From BOG-908 sp964242595 (GTDB lineage Bacteria > Pseudomonadota > Alphaproteobacteria > Acetobacterales > Acetobacteraceae), in the NCBI GenBank assembly GCA_964242595.1, contig CAXTBC010000004.1:41669-105668 (forward strand): a stretch of DNA of 64,000 nt. The letters are read 5' to 3'. The position numbers and the translations under genes were made by a program. Shown in pieces: positions 35,595 through 43,966 of this stretch. A model generated the notes under the pieces. The model searched no databases. It was not told the DNA's origin and saw only the letters and a list, made by a program, of their open reading frames with translations. Position 1 is the first letter of the stretch. Each line of letters opens with the position of its first letter.

Positions 35595-36236
35595 TCATAC
35601 GACCTGGTAGAGCGTCACCCTACGTTCCAGCCGGTCTTCCAGCTCCAGGCTGGTGGGAACCACGGCACGCGCGAATTCGGCCAGCCCGTCCTTGGGCAGG
35701 TAGGCGCGCCCGGGATCGGCAATCCACACCACCGCGCCGTCCGCCGCCATGCGGCGCAGCCAGGGCAGGATGTGCCGCGTCATCGGGCCTTCGTAACACA
35801 CGTCGCCACACAGGATCAGGTCCCACCGGCACGCCTGCCCCACCACGTCGCCGGCCAACGCCGTCACGTCCACGTTGTTCATCGCCGCGTTCAGCCCGAT
35901 CGCGGCTATCGCCAGCTTGTCGATCTCGGCGGCTTCCACGCACGCCGCGCCCGCGCGGCACGCTGCCATCGCCGCCAGCCCGCAGCCGGCGGCGAAGTCC
36001 AGCACGCGGCGGCCGGCGGCGTAGGCCGGCCGGTCCAGAAGGGTGCGCGCCAGCACCTGGGCGCCGGGCCAGGCAAACGCCCAGAACGGCGGGGCGATGT
36101 TGCGCGTAGCGAGCCAGTCCTCGCTGGCCTGCCAGATCGGCGTGATCTCGGTGGCCAGGTGCAGCTCGAACTCGGGGACCAGCGGAGCGCGGGCGACCTG
36201 CGTGTTGGCGCGGATGAAGGCTTCGGGGATGCTCAT
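35595..36236 (-). CDS. Class I SAM-dependent methyltransferase (ETFB-Lys / nicotinamide-methylase-like)
   Basis: 213 residues from ATG 36236. Motif I VLDFAAGCGLAAMAACRAGA, motif II VEAAEIDKLAIAAIGLNAAM, LAGDVVGQACRWDLILCGDV and the post-II CYEGPMTRHILPWLRR define the fold. TEITPIWQASEDWLATRNIA and PPFWAFAWPGAQVLARTLLD match the group that includes ETF-beta lysine methyltransferases. The substrate is probably a protein lysine (inferred). The reading frame continues into a family B repeat upstream, but this is not coding. Confidence 0.85.
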   Translation of the reverse strand: MSIPEAFIRANTQVARAPLVPEFELHLATEITPIWQASEDWLATRNIAPPFWAFAWPGAQVLARTLLDRPAYAAGRRVLDFAAGCGLAAMAACRAGAACVEAAEIDKLAIAAIGLNAAMNNVDVTALAGDVVGQACRWDLILCGDVCYEGPMTRHILPWLRRMAADGAVVWIADPGRAYLPKDGLAEFARAVVPTSLELEDRLERRVTLYQVV

Positions 36237-36273
36237 CTGGTAGCGATGGCTGGAGGTCCTTGCCCGTAAGAAA

Positions 36274-36400
36274 GGTTGGGGCTCTGCCCCAAACCCCGCT
36301 GGGGCCTCGAGGCCCCAGACCCCCATTCGTTTAGGATACAAGCATATGGGTATAAAGTATGACTGTCCTTGGCGGGTTTAGGGGGCAGCGCTTCTGGCCG
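36274..36400 (+). repeat. Family B repeat, near-complete empty-site copy
   Basis: Left arm at 36274-36338, about 30 bp of spacer, then gactgtccttggcggg and agggggcag, the right arm, with no MITE. It is followed by an inverted left arm at 36423-36474. Confidence 0.75.
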
Positions 36401-36422
36401 ATTCCGCGCGGGACAATAAATT

Positions 36423-36474
36423 GTGGGTCTGGAGCCTCCAGGCTCCAGTGGGGTTTGGGGCAGAGCCCCATGCT
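36423..36474 (-). repeat. Family B left arm, inverted
   Basis: Reverse-strand copy (gtctggagcctccaggctcc ... ggggcagagccccatgctt). It faces the copy at 36274. Confidence 0.75.
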
Positions 36475-36509
36475 TATATTCCCCATGCCCGCAACCACAC
36501 GACCGCGGT

Positions 36510-37427
36510 TCACCACCGCCCCGCCAGCACCGCCAGCCCTACCGCTACCCCCACCCAACGGTTCAGCCGAAACAACCTCAGACATGCCCGCGGATCATGG
36601 ATGTCCAGCTCGGCCACCTGCCAACCCAGCAGCAAAATCGCCGGAACCAGAGCCACAGGATACACCCAACCCAACCCGGCCAGCGCGCCGGCGGCCGCCA
36701 GGCACAGCACGGCCCCTGCGTAGACACCGGACATGAAGCGTCGCGGCACGTGGGCGAACCGGCGCGACGTGCTGCGCACCCCGATCACGGCGTCGTCGTC
36801 CATGTCCTGGAACCCGTAAATCGTGTCGAAGCCCAGATCCCACAGGATGGCAGCCGCGTAGACCATGGCGCAGGTGTCATCCACCCGGCCGGTGGCCGCT
36901 GCGTAGCCCACCGGCGCGCCCACGCCGAAGGTGAAGCCCATCACTAATTGGGGGTACCACGTGAACCGCTTGGCCAAGGGATAGAGGGCCACCAGCAGCA
37001 GGGAGGCGGCACCGAGCCCGCGAGCGGTCCAGTTCAGCTGCAGCAGCACCGCCAACCCGGCCATCAGGAGCAACAGCAGGAAAACCGCGGCCTGGCGCAG
37101 GCGCAACGCGCCGCTGGCCAGCGGCCGGGCCGCTGTGCGCGCCACGCGCGCATCCAGTTCGCGGTCCCACATGTCGTTCACCACGCAGCCGGCGCCGCGC
37201 ATCACGGAGGCGCCCACGGCGAACAGCGCCAGCAGCCGCAGCGTGGGCCAGGTGGGCGCACGCGCCAGCAGGATGCCCCACGCACCGGGCAGGAACAGCA
37301 GCCAGATCCCGGTCGGCCGGTCCAGGCGCGCCAGCAGCATGTAGGGCCGCAGCCAGGCCGGCAGCCGGGCCACCCAGCCATCCGCCGCAATGTCCGTGTG
37401 GGGCGCTGTTTCGCGAACCGGGCTCAC
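36510..37427 (-). CDS. ubiA: 4-hydroxybenzoate polyprenyltransferase
   Basis: 305 residues from a GTG at 37427. The first aspartate-rich motif NDMWDRELD (84-92) with RTAARPLASGAL follows RLDRPTGIWLLFLPGAWGIL; the second is YGFQDMDDDAVIGVRSTSRR. About eight transmembrane helices cover the rest. The enzyme attaches the polyprenyl chain to 4-hydroxybenzoate in ubiquinone synthesis. Other ubi genes are not adjacent. It is divergent from rsmE with 35 bp between starts. Confidence 0.95.
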   Translation of the reverse strand: MSPVRETAPHTDIAADGWVARLPAWLRPYMLLARLDRPTGIWLLFLPGAWGILLARAPTWPTLRLLALFAVGASVMRGAGCVVNDMWDRELDARVARTAARPLASGALRLRQAAVFLLLLLMAGLAVLLQLNWTARGLGAASLLLVALYPLAKRFTWYPQLVMGFTFGVGAPVGYAAATGRVDDTCAMVYAAAILWDLGFDTIYGFQDMDDDAVIGVRSTSRRFAHVPRRFMSGVYAGAVLCLAAAGALAGLGWVYPVALVPAILLLGWQVAELDIHDPRACLRLFRLNRWVGVAVGLAVLAGRW

Positions 37428-37462
37428 ACGCCCTATGTGCCAATGCTATCCAGGAGCGGTCA

Positions 37463-38164
37463 ATGCAAAGGCTCTTCGTCGACGCACCCCTCTCGGCTGG
37501 CGCCGAGGTCATTCCCACCGAAGCGCAGGCCCACTATTTGTCCAACGTCCTGCGCCTGGCGCCGGGTGCCGCCGTGGCGCTGTTCAACGGCGAGCATGGC
37601 GAGTGGCTGGCCCGAATTGGCGCCCTGCGCCGCGGCCGCGCCGCGCTCGCCGTCGAACGCCAGCTTCGCCCGCAACGGGCCACCCCCGAGCTCGCCCTGG
37701 TTTTCGCCCCGCTCAAGCGCGACGCCACAGACCTGCTGGTCCGACAGGCCACCGAGCTCGGCGCCACCGCGCTGATCCCGGTGACCACCACCCACACCAA
37801 CACCGGCCGCGTCAACGAGGAGCGCATGGCCGCGATCAGCCGCGAAGCCGCCGAGCAGTGCGAGCGCCTGGACCTGCCCAACATCGCGCCGCTCACCACC
37901 TTGGCTGCCCTGCTCGACACCTGGTCCATTCACCGCCCGCTGGCGGCCGCCATCGAGCGTAGCCGGCCCACGGCGCTGGCCTCACAGGCCGCCCGCGCCC
38001 TGCTCACCGGCCCCGAAGGCGGCTTCGCCGCACCCGAGCTGGAGGCGCTCCGCCGCGCCAGCTTCATCACGCCCATCCATCTCGGCCCGCTCATCTTGCG
38101 GGCCGAGACGGCCGCCGTCGCGGGCCTCACCCTCTTGCAGGCAGAGCGATGGTCAACCAATTGA
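37463..38164 (+). CDS. rsmE: 16S rRNA (uracil-1498-N3)-methyltransferase
   Basis: 233 residues. An N-terminal PUA-like part (MQRLFVDAPLSAGAEVIPTE, HYLSNVLRLAPGAAVALFNG) precedes a SPOUT knot: ALVFAPLKRDATDLLVRQAT, ELGATALIPVTTTHTN, ISREAAEQCERLDLPNIAPL, LLTGPEGGFAAPELEAL and LGPLILRAETAAVAGLTLLQ. All RsmE hallmarks are intact. It methylates U1498 of 16S rRNA. gshA follows 63 bp downstream, a common neighbour in alphaproteobacteria. Confidence 0.96.
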   Translation: MQRLFVDAPLSAGAEVIPTEAQAHYLSNVLRLAPGAAVALFNGEHGEWLARIGALRRGRAALAVERQLRPQRATPELALVFAPLKRDATDLLVRQATELGATALIPVTTTHTNTGRVNEERMAAISREAAEQCERLDLPNIAPLTTLAALLDTWSIHRPLAAAIERSRPTALASQAARALLTGPEGGFAAPELEALRRASFITPIHLGPLILRAETAAVAGLTLLQAERWSTN

Positions 38165-38227
38165 GCGCAACCGAAACGGCCTGACGCCCCAGGGCGGCTG
38201 CCCCATCTAAGGTCGCTCAGGAACCCT

Positions 38228-39583
38228 ATGTCGAACCCCGGTGACGAAGACGCGACCCCGATCGGGCACGTGCGCGAGCTGGCCGCCTACCTGGCCGAGG
38301 GCTGCAAACCGGCTGTCGCCTTCCGCATCGGCACGGAGCACGAGAAGTTCGGCTTCCGCCTGCCCGGCCGCCCCGACGCTTTCGCGGCCCCGCCCTACGA
38401 GCCGGACGGGATCGGCGCCATGCTGGCCGGCATAGCCGCCCTGGGGTGGGAGGAGATACGTGACCAGGGTCACCTGATCGGCCTCAAGGGTCACGGCGAG
38501 AACGTCTCGCTGGAACCCGGCGGCCAGTTCGAGCTGTCCGGCGCGCCGGTGGCCACCCTGCACGAGACCCGCGCCGAGCAGGACCGCCACTTCGCCGACG
38601 TACGCGCGGTGGGCGAGCCCCTGGGCCTGGGCTTCGCCCCGCTCGGCTTCCACCCCACCGCGCGCCGCGCGGACATGCCGTTCATGCCCAAATCCCGCTA
38701 CGCCATCATGCGGCGCTACATGCCGCTGGTGGGCGGCCTGGGATTGGACATGATGCTGCGCACCTGCACCGTGCAGGTGAACCTTGATTTCGCCTCGGAA
38801 GCCGACATGGTCCGCAAGCTCCGTGTGGGCCTGCTGCTGCAGCCTGTCGCCACCGCGCTGTTCGCCAACTCGCCCTTTACCGAAGGCCGCCCGAACGGCT
38901 TCCTCTCCGCCCGCGCCAACGTCTGGACCGACACCGATCCCCACCGCACCGGCATCCCGCCCGTCTTTTTCGAGGACGGCTTCGGCTTCGAACGTTACGC
39001 CGACTGGCTGCTCGACGTGCCGATGTACTTCGTCGCGCGGGACGGCCGCCTGATCGACGTAGCCGGTGCCAGCTTCCGCGACTTCATGGCCGGCCGCGTC
39101 GAGGCGCTGGCCGGCATCACCGCCACCATCGGCGACTTCGCCGACCACTTCACCACCGTCTTCACCGAAGTCCGCCTCAAACGCTTCCTCGAGATGCGCG
39201 GCGCCGACGCCGGCACCCCCGAGATGATGCTCGCCCAGTCCGCCCTCTGGGTCGGCCTGCTCTACGACGACGCGGCACTGGAGGCCGCCGTCGCGCTCGT
39301 CCGCAACTACGACTGGCGCACGCTGGCCGCCATCCGTGCCGAAATCCCCCGCCTCGGCCTGTCCGCCAGGCTCGCCACCGGCACCGTGCGTGACCTCGCC
39401 CGCATCACCCTGGCCATCGCCCGCGACGGCTTGCGCGCCCGCGGCCACGGCGAGGAGGCCTACCTTGACCCGCTCGACGCGATTGTGGCCGGGGCGCCCA
39501 ACCAGGCTGAGCGTTGGCTGGAGCGTTACCGTGGGGAGTGGCGGGGGGATGTCACGCGGATTTTCGAGGAAGCTAAGGTTTAA
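38228..39583 (+). CDS. gshA: Glutamate-cysteine ligase, plant/alphaproteobacterial type
   Basis: 451 residues, typical of the GCS2 plant-type family. FRIGTEHEKFGFRL near the start holds the ATP/Mg-binding Glu. IGLKGHGENVSLEPGGQFEL, GFHPTARRADMPFMPKSRYA, RTCTVQVNLDFASEADM and DVPMYFVARDGRLIDVAGAS are the family blocks. It makes gamma-glutamylcysteine, the first step of glutathione synthesis. gshB is not in the window. A family A arm follows the stop. Confidence 0.95.
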   Translation: MSNPGDEDATPIGHVRELAAYLAEGCKPAVAFRIGTEHEKFGFRLPGRPDAFAAPPYEPDGIGAMLAGIAALGWEEIRDQGHLIGLKGHGENVSLEPGGQFELSGAPVATLHETRAEQDRHFADVRAVGEPLGLGFAPLGFHPTARRADMPFMPKSRYAIMRRYMPLVGGLGLDMMLRTCTVQVNLDFASEADMVRKLRVGLLLQPVATALFANSPFTEGRPNGFLSARANVWTDTDPHRTGIPPVFFEDGFGFERYADWLLDVPMYFVARDGRLIDVAGASFRDFMAGRVEALAGITATIGDFADHFTTVFTEVRLKRFLEMRGADAGTPEMMLAQSALWVGLLYDDAALEAAVALVRNYDWRTLAAIRAEIPRLGLSARLATGTVRDLARITLAIARDGLRARGHGEEAYLDPLDAIVAGAPNQAERWLERYRGEWRGDVTRIFEEAKV

Positions 39584-39640
39584 GGAAGCAATTCTTTTTT
39601 GAAAAAAGAACCAAAAAACTTTTGCTGTTTTGATGCGCGA
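39584..39640. repeat. Family A single arm (copy 12)
   Basis: One arm (caattcttttttgaaaaaag) directly after the gshA stop. Confidence 0.75.
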
Positions 39641-39721
39641 TGACGAGACATGTTGTTCCGCTCGGTGGATTTTGGGTCTGGTTGCCGAAGTAGAGCGAGC
39701 CTGCATGGCGCTACACGGTTC

Positions 39722-40168
39722 ATGAGCCGGCACGGCCTTGAGATCCGCGCCGCCGCCCCGGCCGACGCTCCCATGGTGGCCGAACTTCTGGCCCATACCG
39801 GCTATCCAGCCTCGCCCCAAATCATCGCCGTCCGCCTCGCTGCCGTCCGCCAATCCTCAGGCACCGCCCTGCTCGCCCTTGAGTGGGGTCCACCCAGCGG
39901 CATCGTCGTACTGCACTGGTTTCCGACGCTCTCATCCGACCTCCTCACCGCTCAAATCACTACCCTTCTCGTCAACCCGGAGGACCGCCGCCGCGGCATC
40001 GGGCGGCTGCTGGTAAAAGCCGGGGCACAAGCGGCACGCGTTGCGGGATGCGGAGTCCTGGAAACGGCAGCCGGCCAAAGCCAGACCGATCTGCGCGGCT
40101 TCCTTCACGCATCCGGCTTTGAGAGCGACGGTTGCCGGCTGATACGCGGCTTACGCAAACAGCAGTGA
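39722..40168 (+). CDS. GNAT-family N-acetyltransferase
   Basis: 148 residues from ATG 39722. LEIRAAAPADAPMVAELLAH is the GNAT start; the acetyl-CoA site follows as ITTLLVNPEDRRRGIGRLLV (R/QxxGxG/A as RRRGIG), and LRGFLHASGFESD matches the end of the fold. The substrate is unknown. Downstream the DNA becomes AT-richer and shows no intact gene until 41506. Confidence 0.9.
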   Translation: MSRHGLEIRAAAPADAPMVAELLAHTGYPASPQIIAVRLAAVRQSSGTALLALEWGPPSGIVVLHWFPTLSSDLLTAQITTLLVNPEDRRRGIGRLLVKAGAQAARVAGCGVLETAAGQSQTDLRGFLHASGFESDGCRLIRGLRKQQ

Positions 40169-40211
40169 CGGCGTCTGCCACTGCGAACAGGCCGTAAAAC
40201 AAATTGTGGGT

Positions 40212-40350
40212 AGTGTAGGAAAGAAAAAGTTTTTTTTAAAAAATAAGCAATAAGCTTTTGTCTGTTTGACGGGTCGTTGTAGAAAATCCGTGACCGCAGG
40301 ACCAAAAGTTTTTTGATTTTTTCTCAAAAAGAAGTGCTTACTTTTTCTTT
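40212..40350. repeat. Family A paired repeat, degenerate (copy 13)
   Basis: Two worn arms with several mismatches flank about 55 bp. The 40169-40528 interval otherwise holds no gene that I can support. Confidence 0.6.
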
Positions 40351-40528
40351 ACAGAAAACAGGGTAACAGAACTGGGGATGATGTCGACAGACAACGCTAT
40401 CGTAAATACGCGGCTCGACACATTTAGATTGCCAACACAAAAACAGTTTTATCTTCGCCTACAAACGTCTTTGTGCCGGGCGGCGCAGTTGGCATTCCCC
40501 TAGGCGTTTACGGCTAAGGGACGCAGCA

Positions 40529-41037
40529 GTGAACTACATTAGAAGCTTTCATGTTGCGATGATTTTGGCTTCATGGTTTGCCTCTTCTATTAGCGCATCT
40601 GCGCGATCCAAATCGTGCGCTACAAATGGCCCGTGCCGGCAGGTTGGTCTGTCGACATCAAGGTCTCCATACGTTGCGTCAACGGAGATTTCACTTCCAA
40701 CAGTTGAAGTGATCATGCTGCTTTACTGGTTAACGGACAGAAGGTGGCGGTGTTCATTGCTGTGCCTCGTCGTAACTCATTTACAATCTACAAGGTTTAC
40801 GAAAGGACCGCGTCTGACGTAATCGGAAGTGAAGGCTTTGTCGTGCGTGGCCCAGGACAGCAGGTCCTTGGCTTAGATAATTCGCAGCTTTGTGGAACAC
40901 GATTTATTACTCGTCAGAATAATGGGAAATCTACCTTGCGGATGAATTCACATCTAGTGGGGTTAAGCCCCGGTGACGTTGGATTTCTCTTCCAGTGGAT
41001 GGGATACGGGTTCCGTATCCTTCACTATGGGAACTAA
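40529..41037 (+). pseudogene. Decayed gene for a small secreted protein
   Basis: An ATG at 40529 opens a signal-peptide-like stretch (MNYIRSFHVAMILASWFASS then ISASA). From about 40600 a different frame reads on as protein-like sequence: IQIVRYKWPVPAGWSVDIKV, then an in-frame TGA at 40705, then AALLVNGQKVAVFIAVPRRN and SFTIYKVYERTASDVIGSEG, ending at the TAA 41035-41037. One frameshift and one stop would restore a protein of about 165 residues. The base composition is clearly lower in GC than the neighbours, which suggests transfer from elsewhere. No family is recognised. Confidence 0.5.
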
Positions 41038-41205
41038 TCTTTTTGAGCTTCGAGGCGGTGAGTCAACAGTGGCCACTTCAGTTTTACTGTCATACTTGTT
41101 CCGCTGTCTTTGCATGTGGTATCATAGCAACCATGCAGCCTTGAGCGTCAGTCAGCGGCCGGAGAGCGCCGCTCACCAGACCGGAGCGGCCCAGTTCCAA
41201 ATATC

Positions 41206-41328
41206 ATGACAAACAGCAGCCGCCCGCAAGCCAAGCCGACGCCCGCCCCCGAGCTGTTGCGCACTTTCGCAGCGATAGCCGAAACCGGCAGCTTCACACT
41301 CGCGGCGCTGCGGCTGGACCGCAGCCAG
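41206..41328 (+). pseudogene. 5' fragment of a LysR-type regulator gene
   Basis: From ATG 41206 the sequence reads PELLRTFAAIAETGSFTLAA LRLDRSQS in two blocks, the first half of a LysR HTH. It breaks off in the recognition helix, where SQSxVS is expected, and unrelated sequence follows. Only about 40 codons are left. Confidence 0.6.
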
Positions 41329-41334
41329 TCAAGG

Positions 41335-41405
41335 CATCTGCCGACAAAGGATTTCAGCTTTCACTCCGGAATCGGAACGGTCATTTTCACGCGACACGTT
41401 ACAAG
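41335..41405. mobile_element. Possible end of an IS21-like element
   Basis: On the minus strand this reads TGTCGCGTGAAAATGACC and, further on, GAGTGAAAGCTGAAATCC, resembling the multiple terminal repeats of IS21-family elements. It follows directly after the LysR break point. No transposase gene is present. Confidence 0.25.
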
Positions 41406-41505
41406 GGAACTCGATCTAGGCACGCTGCTCGGCATGTCTGATCATGCTTTCCCCAAGCACAGCCGTGCTCAGAACCATGCGACACCGTCCGTAATTTGCC
41501 GCACC

Positions 41506-42663
41506 TCAGAACGGCATCAGCCTCAACCCTGCGGCCCGGTCCGTGAACCACGCCAGCGCCACCAGCGCCACCACGCCGGAGATGGCAGGCATGATCCGGT
41601 GCGGATACACGTTGGTGAACCGCAGCAGGTAGCCCAACGGCAACACCACGCTTGCGATGGTTACCTGCGCTGCCTCCAGCCCCAGGTTAAACGAAATCAG
41701 CGCCAAGCCGAGAGCCAACGGTGGCAGCGACATGGGACCGAGCGCAGTGGCGAAGCCCAGCCCGTGCACCAGGCCGAAGGCAAAGGCCAGCGGCCAGCGG
41801 CGCCCCGGCAGGAAGTGCAGCATGTTGTCCAGCGCCGTCACCAGGATGGTCAGCGCGATCCCGGCCTCGCTGAGGCGTTCGGGAATGGAGACGATGTGCA
41901 GCACGGACAGCGTGAGCGTCGTGCCGTGCGCTAGCGTGAACGCGCTAAGCACCTTGAGGGACTCGACAAACATCCCGCGGAAATCTGCCACCGGCACGAG
42001 CTGCGCGTTCGGCCCAAAACTATGCATGCTGCGCCTGTACATGGCCGGCACCAGCAGCATGGTCACGAACAGCATATGGTCGATGCCGGTGAGCAGGTGG
42101 TTCACGCCGGTGAGGAAGAAGCTGCGTACGGTCTCCACGTAGCTCGATCCCACGTCGGTCTCGGCCTGCGGCGCGGTGGGGGACAGCGCGTAGGCGTGTG
42201 GCACGCCGCCGACGGTGAGCGTGAGCAGGCCGCGGTGCAGCGGGTCCAGATCGAACAGCAGGCTGTAGTGCACCCTGACGCGCTGTGGCACCGCCGGGCA
42301 CGTGGCGCGCAGGCGCAGCACGGCGTAGGCGCCGTCGCTCAACTGGTCGGCCAGGTTGGTGACGGGGCCGAACAGGCAGGGTCGGCCGTCGGCGGACAAA
42401 TGCAGCCTGGCCAAGGCGTAGGCGTCCACCGCGGCGGCGTGCTGCCGCAACTCGCCCCAGGTCACGTCGCCGTCGCCGTCTGTGTCCAGGCCGATCGCGT
42501 AGTCCAGGTCGCGCACCGCGATGGACCATTGCACGACAAGGTCCCTCCCCTGCACGTCCACGTGCAGGTAGGAGCTGCTGGCGCTGTGGGCCTGGGCGGC
42601 GCGAGGCGGAAGCAGGAGGGCCAGCAGCGCAAGGGTGGCGACCAACTGGCGCAACAGGCCCAT
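41506..42663 (-). CDS. HupE/UreJ-family membrane protein with EF-hand-bearing periplasmic domain
   Basis: 385 residues with a signal peptide (ATLALLALLLPPRAAQAHS). Residues about 26-170 form a periplasmic domain with a canonical EF-hand loop (DTDGDGDVTWGE, 60-71). Residues about 180-385 are 6-7 transmembrane helices with the HupE/UreJ_2 motifs HLLTGIDHMLFVTMLLVPA, AFTLAHGTTLTLSVL and AFGLVHGLGFATALGPMSL. HupE and UreJ proteins are linked to nickel or cobalt uptake, but this longer subgroup has no proven substrate. It overlaps no gene but lies 3 nt after the TPR gene stop, so they are one operon. Confidence 0.85.
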   Translation of the reverse strand: MGLLRQLVATLALLALLLPPRAAQAHSASSSYLHVDVQGRDLVVQWSIAVRDLDYAIGLDTDGDGDVTWGELRQHAAAVDAYALARLHLSADGRPCLFGPVTNLADQLSDGAYAVLRLRATCPAVPQRVRVHYSLLFDLDPLHRGLLTLTVGGVPHAYALSPTAPQAETDVGSSYVETVRSFFLTGVNHLLTGIDHMLFVTMLLVPAMYRRSMHSFGPNAQLVPVADFRGMFVESLKVLSAFTLAHGTTLTLSVLHIVSIPERLSEAGIALTILVTALDNMLHFLPGRRWPLAFAFGLVHGLGFATALGPMSLPPLALGLALISFNLGLEAAQVTIASVVLPLGYLLRFTNVYPHRIMPAISGVVALVALAWFTDRAAGLRLMPF

Positions 42664-42666
42664 GGA

Positions 42667-43950
42667 TCAGCCTCTCGCCGACGGCACCGCGCCACGCGCC
42701 TGGACGGCAAGCGCTTGGAGCCGGACGTCGTCCACGTGGTTGCGGGCGAGCCAGTCCAGCGCGGGCGCCGCCAAGTCAGGACGGCCCGCGGCCAGGACGC
42801 ACTCCAGCAGGATGCGCGCATCGGCCGGCTCGCGCTGCACGTCCCAATTGGCACGCGCTAGGGCCAGGGCACGCACAGGGTCGTGCCGCAATGCCAGCTC
42901 GAACCTGGCTTCCTCGCGGCGGTGCACCGTGTCGCCGCGCAGCCGGCTCGCCTCGAAGCGGGCGCCCAGGTCGGCAACGTGGCCCGCTGCCTCCGGAGCG
43001 CCGAGCGCCTGCTCGGCCAGGGCCAGCCGGAGCAGCAGCGGATCGACCCGCGTGCGGCCGGACAGCAGGCGCACAACCTCGGCAGCGCGGCCGTGGTCCA
43101 GCAGCCAGTCCGACCAGGCGCCAAGCAGGTATGGATCTGCCGGGTCCACCGCCAGCGCCTCGGCAAACCGGGCCTCGGCGCTCGGATCGTCCAGGCGGTC
43201 GGCCGTCTCGGCCGCCAGCGTCAGCGCCCACAAACCCACGGAGGGCGCGCGCGTGGCTTGCACCTTGAAGACCTGGAGCGACAGCGTGACCGCCCGCAAC
43301 GCCAGCCTGGCATGCCCGGTGAGCGACATGACGGACGCCGTGCACACGTCCGGCACCAGGCCGAGGATTTGCGTGGCCACCTGGCCGCAATCGGCCAGAG
43401 CGGCCGGGTAGTCCGCCTGCGCCTGGTGGATGGCCGCGCGCGTCAGCAGCGCCTGGGCGTTGTCCCTGTTCGTCGCCAGCATTTGGCCCAGCAGCGCCAG
43501 GCTGGTGGTGAAATCGTGGTTGCTCTGCAGGATCACCGCGCGCAGCAGCAGCACCTGCGGCGGGGTGTCTGCCTGCGTCGGCCAGCGCGCCAGCGCGGCT
43601 TCGGCGCGGCCCAGATAGCGTGGGTCGCCCAGCGCACGGGCGCGGTCGATGTCCGCACGGGCGGCCTGGACGGCGAGCGGGAGGTTGCCGGGATCGGCTG
43701 CGAGCGAGGCGTCCAGGCGGCGCGCCGCCCTGACGGCAGGGTCCAGCGCGCCTGGCAGGTGCTCGAGGACGACTCCGTCGCCAGTGGGGATGTAGGGGGC
43801 AGCGTGGGCGTTGCTTGCGCACAGGAAGAGCAGGCAGAAGAAAGACCTTCTTTTTTGAAAAAAAGAAGCAAAAAACTTTTGACTCCGCTGTCCCGCGCTA
43901 GCCTTCGGGCGCTCGACAGGGAGGAAAAGTTTTTTGATTCCCTTTTTCAA
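42667..43950 (-). CDS. Exported tetratricopeptide-repeat protein
   Basis: 427 residues if the TTG at 43950 is used; the true start is unclear because the first 38 codons come from a family A repeat. The signal-peptide core SFFCLLFLCASNAHA precedes APYIPTGDGVVLEHLPGALD. TPR-like helix pairs follow (LLLRAVILQSNHDFTTSLAL, ALLTRAAIHQAQADYPAALA, FAEALAVDPADPYLLGAWSD, FELALRHDPVRALALARANW). It probably acts as a periplasmic scaffold. Its place between DUF4331 and HupE/UreJ-like genes suggests joint work on the same substrate. Confidence 0.75.
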   Translation of the reverse strand: MKKGIKKLFLPVERPKASAGQRSQKFFASFFQKRRSFFCLLFLCASNAHAAPYIPTGDGVVLEHLPGALDPAVRAARRLDASLAADPGNLPLAVQAARADIDRARALGDPRYLGRAEAALARWPTQADTPPQVLLLRAVILQSNHDFTTSLALLGQMLATNRDNAQALLTRAAIHQAQADYPAALADCGQVATQILGLVPDVCTASVMSLTGHARLALRAVTLSLQVFKVQATRAPSVGLWALTLAAETADRLDDPSAEARFAEALAVDPADPYLLGAWSDWLLDHGRAAEVVRLLSGRTRVDPLLLRLALAEQALGAPEAAGHVADLGARFEASRLRGDTVHRREEARFELALRHDPVRALALARANWDVQREPADARILLECVLAAGRPDLAAPALDWLARNHVDDVRLQALAVQARGAVPSARG

Positions 43951-43966
43951 AAAAGAACTGCTTGCC
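43836..43966. repeat. Family A paired palindromic repeat (copy 14), reading into the TPR gene
   Basis: Facing arms with a loop containing gcgctcgacagggagg. It covers the 5' end of the TPR gene, and ends at the stop of the DUF4331 gene. Confidence 0.8.

Noticed and set aside
35595..36341. N-terminal extension of the methyltransferase
   Set aside because: The additional 35 codons are family B repeat sequence (GLEAPAGFGAEP is the usual translation of that arm).
41328..41934. Continuation of the LysR fragment as a long open frame
   Set aside because: After 41328 the translation has no LysR similarity, and past 41506 it is the antisense of the HupE/UreJ-like gene.
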